Assembly (NCBI GenBank): GCA_035652095.1
Contig: DASREM010000056.1
Span: forward strand, 62,001-126,000
Direction of reading: 5' to 3'
DNA from: DASREM01 sp035652095
GTDB taxonomy: Bacteria > Acidobacteriota > Terriglobia > Terriglobales > Acidobacteriaceae
DNA length: 64,000 nt
The notes under the pieces are model-generated. The model ran no database searches. It saw nothing but the letters and a program-made list of their open reading frames with translations, and was not told the DNA's origin. Every line of letters begins with the position of its first letter. Position 1 is the first letter of the stretch. The position numbers and the translations under genes are program-made. Shown here piece after piece: positions 33,765-41,500 of the stretch.

Positions 33765-34781
33765 TCAGCGGTCTGCTGTCGCGTTCTTGTTTCGGATTTT
33801 TTCGACCATGTCGCGAATGGCGTCGGCAATCGCATCGGGCCGCGCTGACGGAACCGAGTGCCCGCTTCCCTTGGCGATAACCTGCCGCGCATCCGTCGAG
33901 AGTTGCAAGAAAGATGCCTGCAACTTATTCCAGTTCTGCTCGCGCATTGCAAACTCCGGATCGCCCGGAAGATCAGGCGCTCGATCCGGATCCCGTGAGA
34001 TGACCACGAGCGGAATATTCCCCAGCGGGCCCAGGCGACGCACTTCATCGGCGCTCGCAGAAAAGGCGGACCACTGCGCATAGTGTGTGGCAAAGGGCTT
34101 AGACCGGCATGCGATCGCCTGACGCACTGCTCCTGCCTCCGCGGGACCCGTGCCGCACCAACGCCGCCAACGCGGCAGCCCGAAAGGCATGCTCAATTGC
34201 ATCAGGCGAAGCCATGCCTTTTTCTTCCAGGAAAAGGGGAGTACTTCGTCCGGATGGCTTCCATCCACCAGCACAACTCCAGCAACCTGGTTAGGGAACT
34301 TGTGAACGTACATCCGCACATCGAAGGCTCCAAACGAGTGCCCAACCAGGATGTAAGGAGGCTTCTCGCCGGCTCTTTCCAACAAAGCCTGGAGTTCCTC
34401 GCTCATCACGCTGGGCACGCGAGCCTTCGGACTGACATCGCTCCACCCGTATCCTGCGCGATCATACGAACACACACGTGTGAATTGCGCGATGCGCGGC
34501 TGTACCAAATACCAGTCCAGGTAGGAACCGTCCAGTCCGAAGTCCAGGACAACGGTGGGGGAGCCGGAACCGGTGCAATATAAGTGAAGGCTGTATCCGC
34601 CGAGATCAACCTTTTGTCCCGGCGGACCATAGATTGCTTCTTCGCGGTGCACATTTCGGGCCTGATAGATATAACCTACGAGAGCTGCTAAACCGAGCAA
34701 TAGCAACTCGGCTGCTACGACGTTCCGCAGCGCTCGAAAGAAGGTACGCGACAGCACTGGATTTTGCGCGACGGTCCCCAT
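33765..34781 (-). CDS. Membrane-anchored alpha/beta hydrolase
   Basis: A 338-residue serine hydrolase. The N-terminal part contains a membrane helix near 21-40 (NVVAAELLLLGLAALVGYIY). The catalytic serine is S149 in VGHSFGA, and the probable histidine is in GSGHSVP near residue 310. Family marks include YDRAGYGWSD and LVDGSHPDEV. The frame remains open for about 27 codons upstream of the ATG at 34781, encoding another hydrophobic stretch (WAVGLGLGLPFVLGIAA) but no ATG, GTG or TTG, so the true start may differ. It runs convergently with the aminotransferase gene. The substrate is unknown. Confidence 0.8.
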   Translation of the reverse strand: MGTVAQNPVLSRTFFRALRNVVAAELLLLGLAALVGYIYQARNVHREEAIYGPPGQKVDLGGYSLHLYCTGSGSPTVVLDFGLDGSYLDWYLVQPRIAQFTRVCSYDRAGYGWSDVSPKARVPSVMSEELQALLERAGEKPPYILVGHSFGAFDVRMYVHKFPNQVAGVVLVDGSHPDEVLPFSWKKKAWLRLMQLSMPFGLPRWRRWCGTGPAEAGAVRQAIACRSKPFATHYAQWSAFSASADEVRRLGPLGNIPLVVISRDPDRAPDLPGDPEFAMREQNWNKLQASFLQLSTDARQVIAKGSGHSVPSARPDAIADAIRDMVEKIRNKNATADR

Positions 34782-34880
34782 CGCCGCCGCAATCCCTAGT
34801 ACAAAGGGCAGCCCCAGGCCTAGACCTACTGCCCAGCGAATGGGGTGTACGGGACTCAGGATAGTTTCATCTCCATTGGA

Positions 34881-36161
34881 CTATGCGGTTGCAAACGGAT
34901 TCTCGAGCGAGGGGCTTTGCGGTGTGAATAGTTCGGCGCCGTCTTCTGTGATGTGCATATCGTCTTCCAGACGGACCCCAAACTCTCCACGAATGTAAAT
35001 CCCGGGCTCATCGCTGAAAGTCATGTTGGCCGCGAGCGGAAGCGCGTTACCCCGGACCAGGTAGGGCCACTCATGACCGTCCATGCCCATGCCGTGGCCT
35101 AAACGGTGGGTAAAGAACTTGTAGTCCGGCCCATATCCAGCGTCCGTGATTACTTTGCGGGCCGCGGCATCTACAGCCTGGCACTCTAATCCTGGCCTGG
35201 CCGTCTTCAGTGCTGTCGCCTGGGCATTGTGAACGATATCGAAAACAGTCTTCATCTTATCTGTCGCCTTTCCCAGGACGAAGGTCCGCGAAATGTCGGA
35301 CGTGTAGCCTTCGACCCGGCAGCCTCCGTCCATCAACACGATAGTGCCTTCGCGAATCACCTGCGGGGTCACGGAACCATGTGGAAATGCCGAGTATTCT
35401 CCCACCTGAGCGTCGGCGCCTCCCTCGAAGCCGAGCTGCGAGTGCGCCTTTTCCACCAGGTCCTCGAATTGCTGTTGCGTCATCCCCTCTTTAAGGGCTT
35501 TGTAGGCGGCGCCATATGCGGCGAGCGTAACCTTGGCGGCCAAGCGCATCAATGCGACTTCATGCTCGCTCTTAATCATCCGGCAACCCGCTGTCACCGG
35601 GGTCGCGCTTGCCAGCTTTAGTTGTGGAGCAGCCTTGGCAACCCCTTCTCTAAATACCGAACGCACCGCCTCCTCGATTCCCAAGCTGCCCGTGATTCCA
35701 CGATCCTTTAGCCCTTGAGTGAGGCGGAGGTATGGACTGTCATCTTCCTGCCAGATCCGTACGTCGGGGTTCGCGCTGCCTGGAGCTTTCGATATCTGCT
35801 CGCGAGCGCGTCCTTCCTCAAAAGCTGGGCACACGTAGAATGCATCTCCGCTCACAGGCAGCACCATGGCGAACAGACGCTCGCCGCCCCACCAGCGAAT
35901 CCCCGTGAAGTAGTTCAGAGAGGTGCCTTCCATCATCAGGATGGCGTCTAGTCCATTGGCCTTCATCAGTTCGCGCGCCCGCTGCTGGCGTTGCGCACGC
36001 TCTTCCCGCGTAATGGGTTTCGCCTGGTCCTTCATTGACTTGAGATTTGCAATTGACGGTGGAAGAGCGGAGCTCTGTTCCGCACGCGAAAGTTGCAAAC
36101 CTATCAGCGTTGCTCCGGTTGCAATGGCTCCAGTTTGTAGAAAACGACGTCGCGAAGACAT
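34881..36161 (-). CDS. Tat-exported M24 metallopeptidase (Xaa-Pro aminopeptidase-like)
   Basis: A 426-residue protein with a twin-arginine signal (SSRRRFLQTGAIATGATLIG), so it is exported folded. The C-terminal pita-bread domain (about 200-420) shows the five metal ligands in LMDGGCRVEGYTSDISRT (two Asp), RLGHGMGMDGHE (His), FSDEPGIY and RLEDDMHI (two Glu). The N-terminal creatinase-like domain occupies about 60-190. The ATG at 36161 follows GGAGGTGAA, which is much better than the longer frame from 36221. It probably cleaves Xaa-Pro bonds in the periplasm. A minus-strand terminator about 70 bases upstream separates it from the gene before it. Confidence 0.92.
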   Translation of the reverse strand: MSSRRRFLQTGAIATGATLIGLQLSRAEQSSALPPSIANLKSMKDQAKPITREERAQRQQRARELMKANGLDAILMMEGTSLNYFTGIRWWGGERLFAMVLPVSGDAFYVCPAFEEGRAREQISKAPGSANPDVRIWQEDDSPYLRLTQGLKDRGITGSLGIEEAVRSVFREGVAKAAPQLKLASATPVTAGCRMIKSEHEVALMRLAAKVTLAAYGAAYKALKEGMTQQQFEDLVEKAHSQLGFEGGADAQVGEYSAFPHGSVTPQVIREGTIVLMDGGCRVEGYTSDISRTFVLGKATDKMKTVFDIVHNAQATALKTARPGLECQAVDAAARKVITDAGYGPDYKFFTHRLGHGMGMDGHEWPYLVRGNALPLAANMTFSDEPGIYIRGEFGVRLEDDMHITEDGAELFTPQSPSLENPFATA

Positions 36162-36220
36162 TTCACCTCCGAACTGCAAGCCGCTCATTATAGTGGGTTC
36201 GGAATAAGTCCTGAGAAGCA

Positions 36221-36246
36221 AGAAAAAAGGGGAGCCGAGGCTCCCC
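36221..36246 (-). terminator. Intrinsic terminator on the minus strand
   Basis: Read on the minus strand, GGGGAGCC and GGCTCCCC form a perfect stem followed by six T residues. It implies a transcript arriving from the right on the minus strand, the only local support for the small gene at 36312-36566. It also isolates the M24 peptidase gene downstream. Confidence 0.75.
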
Positions 36247-36311
36247 GCAGGGTCAGGCTAAAAATAATTCCGTGGAAAGGATGGCCGGGAGGGACTGCAG
36301 AATCGTGGGCG

Positions 36312-36566
36312 CTACCTGCGTGTCTCCACCGGGAACTTCAGCTTACATAGGGGAGGGCTTGGCGAGGGAACCAAAAGCGCGACATGGATGTCGTCCTCAC
36401 CAAGCCCACCATGCACGGCTATCTTGCTATGTCCCGTATAGGTCACGCCATAATTGGTTTGTATTAGGATGGCGATGGGCCGTGAATAACATGTGAATTC
36501 GATCGGAAAGCCTTCTGGCCCACGCAGGAATGCATCAACTATCTGAGCTAAATGAGTATTGTTCAT
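36312..36566 (-). CDS. Hypothetical 84-aa protein
   Basis: The frame from the ATG at 36566 encodes about 84 residues (starting NNTHLAQIVDAFLRG, ending KLKFPVETRR). I recognise no family. Support comes from the clean intrinsic terminator about 65 bases downstream on the same strand; a weak GGAAA lies upstream. It is divergent from, and overlaps by two bases, the start of the CPXCG protein gene, so one of the two starts may be wrong. The protein has no signal peptide or membrane segment. Confidence 0.45.
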   Translation of the reverse strand: MNNTHLAQIVDAFLRGPEGFPIEFTCYSRPIAILIQTNYGVTYTGHSKIAVHGGLGEDDIHVALLVPSPSPPLCKLKFPVETRR

Positions 36567-36744
36567 GATGTCTGGTTTCCAATGCGCCAGTTGTGGGGAG
36601 TGGAATGAGACCACGGTGGACGAATCCGCCGGCGAGAATCAGTCCTACGTTGAAGATTGCCAGGTCTGCTGCAAGCCAAACCTGCTGCAGGTCGGGTTCG
36701 ACCCCGCGGAAAATGAATTTGTGATTAGCGCTCAGTTGGAATAG
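36565..36744 (+). CDS. CPXCG-motif cysteine-rich small protein
   Basis: A 59-residue protein with two cysteine pairs, CASC near the N-terminus (FQCASCGEWNE) and CQVCC (VEDCQVCCKPNLLQV), spaced as in the Cys_rich_CPXG family (PF14255). It probably binds zinc. The family has no known function. Two start codons, ATG 36565 and ATG 36568, are equally possible, and neither has a strong ribosome site. The YbjQ gene follows after 23 bases in the same direction. Confidence 0.75.
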   Translation: MMSGFQCASCGEWNETTVDESAGENQSYVEDCQVCCKPNLLQVGFDPAENEFVISAQLE

Positions 36745-36767
36745 TCTTCGCGAGGAGGAGCGCACTC

Positions 36768-37133
36768 ATGGGAATGACTTACAGCGCGCCCGGACGTATG
36801 GTGGCGCACAACATGGTGACCACACAATTTGAGTTGGACGGATTCAAAGTGGTGCGAACCTTAGGTGTGGTGCGCGGAATCGTGGTGCGATCGCGGTCGA
36901 TCTTCGGAACTATTGGTGCCGGACTTCAGACCATCCTTGGCGGCAACATCACATTGCTGACCAATCTTTGCGAGAAGACCCGCTCCGAGGCCTTCGATCT
37001 GATGCTGCAGCACGCCGCCGAACTGGGAGGAAACGCCGTGGTGGGCGCGCGTTACGACGCCACTGAGGTCATGCAGGGGGTCACGGAAGTGCTCGCCTAT
37101 GGAACTGCCGTGTTCGTGGAACCATCGCGATAA
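36768..37133 (+). CDS. YbjQ family protein
   Basis: A 121-residue protein of the YbjQ/UPF0145 family (PF01906). The characteristic core is visible: VVRTLGVVRGIVVRSRSIFGTIGAGLQ, then LTNLCEKTRSEAFDLMLQHAAELGGNAVVGARYDATEV. Family proteins form pentamers and are loosely linked to heavy-metal binding, but their role is unknown. A strong GAGGAGGAG site precedes the ATG. It follows the CPXCG protein gene and is convergent with the SRPBCC gene, only 3 bases away. Confidence 0.9.
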   Translation: MGMTYSAPGRMVAHNMVTTQFELDGFKVVRTLGVVRGIVVRSRSIFGTIGAGLQTILGGNITLLTNLCEKTRSEAFDLMLQHAAELGGNAVVGARYDATEVMQGVTEVLAYGTAVFVEPSR

Positions 37134-37136
37134 GAC

Positions 37137-37661
37137 TCAGGGCACAAGCAGCTTTGCCGCTGCTTTCTTGCGATATTCAAAGCTCTTCTGGAGAATGCGC
37201 GCAACTATATATTGCCCGGCCAAGCGGCCAAGAAATCCATAGCCAACTTCGTACTCGATCACGTCGCGCAGCGCGGTACCTTCGACCCCGTTTCGCGTTT
37301 CCCTGGCGACCAGATGGCTATGATGGAATCTTTTGAACGGCCCATTCTGCTGCTCATCAGCGAAATAGCGGTTCCACTCAAACTCCACGATCCGGGCAAT
37401 CCATTTTGCGCGAAAGGGCAAGAAAGGCAGCAAGCGGAATGAGGTTGTGATCTCCGATCCGCGGCCGGCCAGGGAAGCAATTTCAGCGGAGTTGAATGGC
37501 ATGTTCCCGGCCTCGGTGGGCGGAACAAGTTTCAAGTCCAGGAGTTTAGTTCCTGAGGAGGGAGGCATGATTCGGGGCAAGTTGCGGGGATTCGCAAAGA
37601 ACAAGAACACGGTATCGACTCGGGCCGGTATCCACTGCTCGAACTGAGCCCGATGCGTCAT
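37137..37661 (-). CDS. SRPBCC-fold protein (cyclase/dehydrase-like)
   Basis: A 174-residue protein matching the SRPBCC ligand-binding fold, similar to proteins annotated as cyclase/dehydrase or CDP-paratose epimerase-like. Typical phrases are FEQWIPARVDTVFLFFANPRNLPRIMPP, IVEFEWNRYFADEQQNGPFKRFHHSH and RDVIEYEVGYGFLGRLAG. Such proteins carry a hydrophobic ligand and the ligand is unknown here. I start at the ATG 37661 rather than the TTG 37664. No ribosome site is seen. It is divergent from the PLP lyase gene with 38 bases between them, so the promoters must overlap. Confidence 0.82.
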   Translation of the reverse strand: MTHRAQFEQWIPARVDTVFLFFANPRNLPRIMPPSSGTKLLDLKLVPPTEAGNMPFNSAEIASLAGRGSEITTSFRLLPFLPFRAKWIARIVEFEWNRYFADEQQNGPFKRFHHSHLVARETRNGVEGTALRDVIEYEVGYGFLGRLAGQYIVARILQKSFEYRKKAAAKLLVP

Positions 37662-37699
37662 CAACGATTGCTAAAATTGTACACTCGGGAATCACGAAC

Positions 37700-38686
37700 A
37701 TGGATCAACTCGTCGGAAGCTCGTATGCCCCTCTCGCGACCGTCCGCGGCGCCCAGCAGTTTCTCCGACGCTATCTTCCGGTCACGCGGCTGGTGGAGGC
37801 GGCTTCTCTGTCGGCGCTGATCGGCCGGAAAGTGCATCTCAAGCTCGAGACCGAGCAGCCCACCGGCTCCTTCAAGCCGAGGGGCGCCTTGTGGGCACTC
37901 TCGCGCAATCTGGAACGGCGAAGAGTCCGCGAAGTCGTAGCCTCGAGCACGGGAAACCATGGGGCGGCGGTTGCTCTTGCCGGCAAGGTCCTGGGAGTTC
38001 AAGCGACGATCTTCCTGCCGGAGAATCCGAATCCTGTGAAGCGGGCGAGGATCGCGGCCCTTGGAGCCAGAATTGTCGAGGAAGGGAGCCTCGATCTGGC
38101 CCAGGCATTTCAGAAGGCCCTGGCCTATGCGAAAAAGGATGGCGTTTACTTCCTCAATGACGCCACCGATCTTGATGTGCCCGTCGGCCCCGCAACCATT
38201 GCATGCGAAATTTTCGAGCAGCTTCCTGAGGTGGCTTGTATCTACGTTCCCATGGGCGACACGGCATTGATACGCGGCATCGCCTCAGCGGCGAAGCAGC
38301 TTTCCGCGCGAGTGCGAATCGTCGGAGTACAGGCCGAACGAGCTCCCTCGTACCGACTGTCGTGGGAGAAGGGCGAACCGGTCCCTACCGCATCGTGCGA
38401 CACCATCGCGGATGGGCTGGCCACGCGCACGCCCGAGGCCGACAATGTTCGTGCCATCCGCGAGATGGTGGATGACATCCGGCTTGTAAGCGAGCAACAG
38501 ATGCTGGACGCCATCCGGCACCTTCTGCTCGAGGAGCACATCGTTGCTGAGCCCGCCGGAGCCGCTGCCACTGCCGCACTGATCGCCGAGCCGCCCATCA
38601 TTCCAGGTCCGGTCGTGGCTCTCGTGACTGGCGCCAACGTCACGCCTGCCGTTCTTCGCTCTGCGATTTGCGGTGTGGACGCCTAG
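37700..38686 (+). CDS. PLP-dependent threonine/serine dehydratase-like enzyme
   Basis: A fold-type II PLP enzyme of 328 residues. The Schiff-base lysine is K59 in TGSFKPRGA and the substrate loop is SSTGNHG (residues ~82-88). It resembles threonine/serine dehydratases and hydroxyaspartate or ectoine-pathway lyases. The glycine-rich loop that binds the PLP phosphate, normally SGGGGL or GGGG, reads PMGDTALIRG at about 184-193. This suggests an unusual subfamily, and the substrate should be left open. There is no C-terminal ACT domain, so allosteric control is unlikely. A short possible secreted peptide and a terminator follow. Confidence 0.82.
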   Translation: MDQLVGSSYAPLATVRGAQQFLRRYLPVTRLVEAASLSALIGRKVHLKLETEQPTGSFKPRGALWALSRNLERRRVREVVASSTGNHGAAVALAGKVLGVQATIFLPENPNPVKRARIAALGARIVEEGSLDLAQAFQKALAYAKKDGVYFLNDATDLDVPVGPATIACEIFEQLPEVACIYVPMGDTALIRGIASAAKQLSARVRIVGVQAERAPSYRLSWEKGEPVPTASCDTIADGLATRTPEADNVRAIREMVDDIRLVSEQQMLDAIRHLLLEEHIVAEPAGAAATAALIAEPPIIPGPVVALVTGANVTPAVLRSAICGVDA

Positions 38687-38712
38687 AGCGCCGCAACGTT
38701 ATATTTGCGCGC

Positions 38713-38853
38713 ATGTCTTCTTCGAAGTTGCGAGTCCTTTGCATCGCCCTGCTGTTATGGTCCATCCCGCTGATCGCGGAATCCTATAAATACCCGCGCA
38801 TTGGCTCAGGTGGTTCTCGTCATATTCAACTCGGGGCCAAGATCATCTGGTGA
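38713..38853 (+). CDS. Possible 46-aa secreted peptide
   Basis: The frame opens with a good signal-peptide profile (SSSKLRVLCIALLLWSIPLIAES) and continues with a short basic segment ending LGAKIIW. No ribosome site is present, but TATATT (38700-38705) lies seven bases before the ATG, as in a leaderless gene. A strong terminator follows 20 bases after the stop. No family is recognised. It could be a genuine small exported peptide or chance. Confidence 0.4.
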   Translation: MSSSKLRVLCIALLLWSIPLIAESYKYPRIGSGGSRHIQLGAKIIW

Positions 38854-38873
38854 GCCGAACCACTTTCGGGACC

Positions 38874-38902
38874 GCCCCGGCGCTCAGGGCCGGGGCATTT
38901 TT
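38874..38902 (+). terminator. Intrinsic terminator before the dcw cluster
   Basis: GCCCCGGC (38874-38881) and GCCGGGGC (38889-38896) form a perfect 8-bp stem with a 7-base loop, followed by ATTTTT. It ends the PLP-lyase transcript and insulates the mraZ promoter. Confidence 0.85.
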
Positions 38903-39082
38903 CTGCCCATACACCTGACGCAATCTTTTTTCCACAAGAAAGTTGAACGCTCGACGCGAAAAGAAGGCAAAAGAATCAAGGGTCTAAACTCATCCTGTTG
39001 TGGTCACCTCATCAGTAAGCCACAAGTTATCGCGCTTTCCTGAGTGAGACGAAAGTAAGGGGTCAGACCTTGAACTTTGTCG

Positions 39083-39110
39083 TTGACAATAAACCATTTA
39101 CGGGTAGGAT
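39083..39110 (+). promoter_or_regulatory. Sigma70-type promoter of mraZ
   Basis: TTGACA (39083-39088), 16 bases, then TAGGAT (39105-39110). The -35 is a perfect consensus and the -10 matches four of six positions. It lies directly upstream of the MraZ repeat array and is the likely main promoter of the division and wall cluster. Confidence 0.7.
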
Positions 39111-39140
39111 GTGGACAAAAGTGGTAGAAAGTGGTCAAGG
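39111..39140 (+). promoter_or_regulatory. MraZ operator: three 10-bp direct repeats
   Basis: GTGGACAAAA, GTGGTAGAAA and GTGGTCAAGG follow each other exactly at a 10-bp period, immediately after the -10 box. They can also be read as AAAGTGG repeats, the form reported for Mycoplasma MraZ, and resemble the TGGGN direct repeats bound by E. coli MraZ. Placement over the transcription start fits autorepression by the mraZ product. Confidence 0.8.
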
Positions 39141-39318
39141 TAGTAGAGATCGTGGGCAGCGGTGACATGCAGAGAGGCGCCAGTGGAATTGATGGCTGAC
39201 AGCCCCAAAAAAGCCCAAAACGACCCTGAATTGACCGAGTTTTTCGCCGCTTTTACCTCCCTCTTGCTGGTTTTCGTAGCGGTTTCGAGGTTCCGGGGCC
39301 CAGGGCAGGGCAGAACGC

Positions 39319-39759
39319 ATGTTTCGCGGCAACCACCCAACCCGCGTCGACGACAAGGGACGCTTAAAAGTCCCCGCGGAATTCAAGCGTGTCATCGACG
39401 AGAAGTACGGCCAGCAATTCTACATCACCAGCCTGGATGGGAAGGTTGCACAAGTTTATCCCTTCGAGGAATGGGAGCGGATCGAGCAGAAACTGGCGGG
39501 GCTCTCCACCTTCAATCCTACGAAGAAGAAATTTCTGGACCGGGTGAACTACTACGGGCAGGTGGTCGAGATGGATGGGCAGGGGCGGCTTTTGATCCCG
39601 CAACTGCTGCGCGACTCGGCGCAAATCAAGGGCGAGGTAGCGGTCCTTGGCAACTTGACGTACTTGATCGTCCGGAACCTGGAAACGTTCCGTAAGGAAA
39701 TTGAAGAGCAGTCGTTTACGTCTGAGGATGAGAAGACGCTCGACGAGTTGGGGATTTAG
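39319..39759 (+). CDS. mraZ: Transcriptional regulator MraZ
   Basis: MraZ is a DNA-binding regulator of the division and wall cluster that forms a ring of AbrB-like domains. The 146-residue protein has both half-repeats: RGNHPTRVDDKGRLKVPAEFKRV near the N-terminus and YGQVVEMDGQGRLLIPQLLRD near residue 75, each with the DxxGR(L)xxP signature. It sits as expected at the head of the dcw cluster, below its own operator repeats. The ATG at 39319 has an AGGGCAGG site. Downstream rsmH starts after 53 bases. Confidence 0.96.
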   Translation: MFRGNHPTRVDDKGRLKVPAEFKRVIDEKYGQQFYITSLDGKVAQVYPFEEWERIEQKLAGLSTFNPTKKKFLDRVNYYGQVVEMDGQGRLLIPQLLRDSAQIKGEVAVLGNLTYLIVRNLETFRKEIEEQSFTSEDEKTLDELGI

Positions 39760-39812
39760 CGGGCAAGGGTGGACTCAACACCCCCGAGCGGGGTGGGCAT
39801 GGCAGGGACGAA

Positions 39813-40736
39813 ATGGAAGTGGGCCATGTTCCGGTTCTTTTAAAAGAAGCGATCGACTTTTTAGCCGTCCGGCGTGGCGGAACCTATATCGACGCGACGG
39901 TGGGCTTAGGCGGGCACAGTTTGGAAATCGCAAAACGCCTCGGCGCACCGGGTCATTTGATTGGCTTCGATAAAGATCCGGCAGCGCTTGGAAACGCGCA
40001 GGAGAGGCTCAAAGGAGTTGTTGGCCGTCCGACGACGGTGATTGGCCAAGAGGGAAGTTTGGCTGACTGGCCGAGCATCGAGCTGAGACACGGTTCATTT
40101 GCGGAGCTTGCAAAGGACCAGGCTCCAACGACTGTAGACGGCATTCTTGCGGATCTAGGAGTAAGCAGTCTGCAATTCGGAGATCCGGCGCGAGGCTTTA
40201 GTTTTCAGGCGGAAGGCCCACTTGACATGCGGATGAATCCGCAGTCAGAGCTTACCGCCGAACAAGTGGTAAACCACTTCGACGAGCGCGAGCTCGCCGA
40301 CGTGATTTACGAATTCGGTGAGGAAAGGAGGTCGCGGAGAATCGCCAGAGCCATTGTCCGGTCGCGGCCGATACGATCTACCGCACATCTTGCGGAGGTA
40401 TTATCAGCCGCGGCCCGGCCAATGAACCAGGCTGAAAGGCGAATTCATCCCGCGACGCTGACTTTTCAGGCTCTCCGAATCTTCGTAAACCGCGAACTGG
40501 ACGACCTGCGTGCGCTGCTGAGCATAGCGCCGCAGTTGCTGAAGACGGGAGGTCGGCTGGTGGTGATCAGCTTCCACTCCCTGGAAGATCGCATCGTGAA
40601 AGACGCGATGCGCGAGGGAGCAAAGCAAGGCCGCTACAAGCTGCTCACCAGAAAACCGGTGACAGCGGGCGAAGAAGAAGTGGATCGCAACCCGCGGGCG
40701 CGCAGCGCCAAGTTGCGGGCCGCAGAAAAAGTTTAG
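39813..40736 (+). CDS. rsmH: 16S rRNA (cytosine(1402)-N(4))-methyltransferase RsmH
   Basis: RsmH (MraW) methylates C1402 in the ribosomal P site. The 307-residue protein has the family start GHVPVLLKEAIDFL, the SAM motif YIDATVGLGGHS, ILADLGVSSLQ, the GFSFQAEGPLDMRM block, HPATLTFQALRIFVNREL and ISFHSLEDRIVKDAMR. All are diagnostic. It is the second gene of the dcw cluster, as usual. A 149-base gap with a small gene follows before ftsL. Confidence 0.96.
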   Translation: MEVGHVPVLLKEAIDFLAVRRGGTYIDATVGLGGHSLEIAKRLGAPGHLIGFDKDPAALGNAQERLKGVVGRPTTVIGQEGSLADWPSIELRHGSFAELAKDQAPTTVDGILADLGVSSLQFGDPARGFSFQAEGPLDMRMNPQSELTAEQVVNHFDERELADVIYEFGEERRSRRIARAIVRSRPIRSTAHLAEVLSAAARPMNQAERRIHPATLTFQALRIFVNRELDDLRALLSIAPQLLKTGGRLVVISFHSLEDRIVKDAMREGAKQGRYKLLTRKPVTAGEEEVDRNPRARSAKLRAAEKV

Positions 40737-40885
40737 CCTCGGAAAACCAGCTGAGGCGCCCGGCATGACGTACACGCCGTGCCGGGGATCGAATCTGGTG
40801 AAAAATGATGTGGACATTAGATCCACAGGTGGGGCGTACTCCTGAGGCTCTGTGGTAGGAGCTCACAGGATACGGAGAAAAAACC

Positions 40886-41044
40886 ATGTTCAGCGGCAAC
40901 TTGATCAACGAATTGATTGCAATGGTGGCGAAGGTAGAACAGACGACCCAGAGAAAGGCCGACCAAGCCGAACTCGAGCGCTGGTATTCCACCGTCACGA
41001 AGGACCTGGCGAAATACGAAACCAACCTACTCGGGGTGGCTTAA
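40886..41044 (+). CDS. Small dcw-cluster protein, 52 aa
   Basis: This frame has a GGAG site eight bases before the ATG and ends with TAA immediately followed by the ftsL ATG (TAAATG), so the two are translationally coupled. The product (starting FSGNLINELIAMVAKVEQ, with RKADQAELERWY and DLAKYE) is soluble, amphipathic and probably helical, with no membrane segment. I do not recognise a family. Its placement between rsmH and ftsL suggests a division- or wall-related helper, possibly a partner of FtsL, which is inference. Confidence 0.75.
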   Translation: MFSGNLINELIAMVAKVEQTTQRKADQAELERWYSTVTKDLAKYETNLLGVA

Positions 41045-41500
41045 ATGGCGGCAGCGGCAGCAATGGCACCAGCAAAGCGGCGTCAACCATGCTGGAACGG
41101 CACACCGGAAATCTATTTTGCCCGGCCCATCGACAATTCACGCGTGGTCAAAGTAGAGGATCCCCGTCGCGGGCGCGAGATGAAGCAGTTCGCGGTCGCG
41201 CTATGCTGCCTGTTTATCCTGGTCATGACCTATGCCTGGCAACATTACAAGGCCATCGAGTACGGGTACCAGATCGAACTGCTGAAGTCGCAACGCAACA
41301 GCATTGCCGAAATGAACCGCGTGTTGCGGTTGGAGGAAGCATCGCTGCGGTCCCCCGATCGCATCGATCGCCTGGCGCGCCAGTATGGGCTGCGTTCCCC
41401 GGATGCCGGCCAGGTGATCCGCATGGACGCGACCTCGGCTGACGCCAGCGGACCGGTCCTGGCGAGCGTGACGCCGGTCTCGGTGATCTCGTTGCGATAG
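41045..41500 (+). CDS. ftsL: Cell division protein FtsL
   Basis: FtsL is a bitopic divisome protein that partners with FtsQ/FtsB-like proteins and activates FtsWI. The 151-residue protein has a long cytoplasmic N-terminus (~46 residues), one membrane helix at about 47-65 (FAVALCCLFILVMTYAWQ) and an extracytoplasmic leucine-zipper-like segment (YQIELLKSQRNSIAEMNRVLRLEEASL). The tail contains RIDRLARQYGLRSPDAGQVI, typical of FtsL relatives. Sequence conservation in this family is low, so the call rests on topology and on position before ftsI. Confidence 0.88.
   Translation: MAAAAAMAPAKRRQPCWNGTPEIYFARPIDNSRVVKVEDPRRGREMKQFAVALCCLFILVMTYAWQHYKAIEYGYQIELLKSQRNSIAEMNRVLRLEEASLRSPDRIDRLARQYGLRSPDAGQVIRMDATSADASGPVLASVTPVSVISLR

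Larger units (their letters stand above)
38854..39318. other. Intergenic region upstream of the dcw cluster
   Basis: It contains the terminator at 38874-38902 and the mraZ promoter with its operator repeats at 39083-39140. The rest (to 39318) is the mraZ leader. A plus-strand open frame from about 39192 begins MADSPKKAQ and includes a hydrophobic stretch, but it runs out of frame through mraZ, so I do not call it. Confidence 0.5.

Noticed and set aside
39162..39695. Plus-strand frame with a hydrophobic stretch running through mraZ
   Set aside because: It overlaps most of mraZ in another frame. The hydrophobic part is short and no ribosome site is present.
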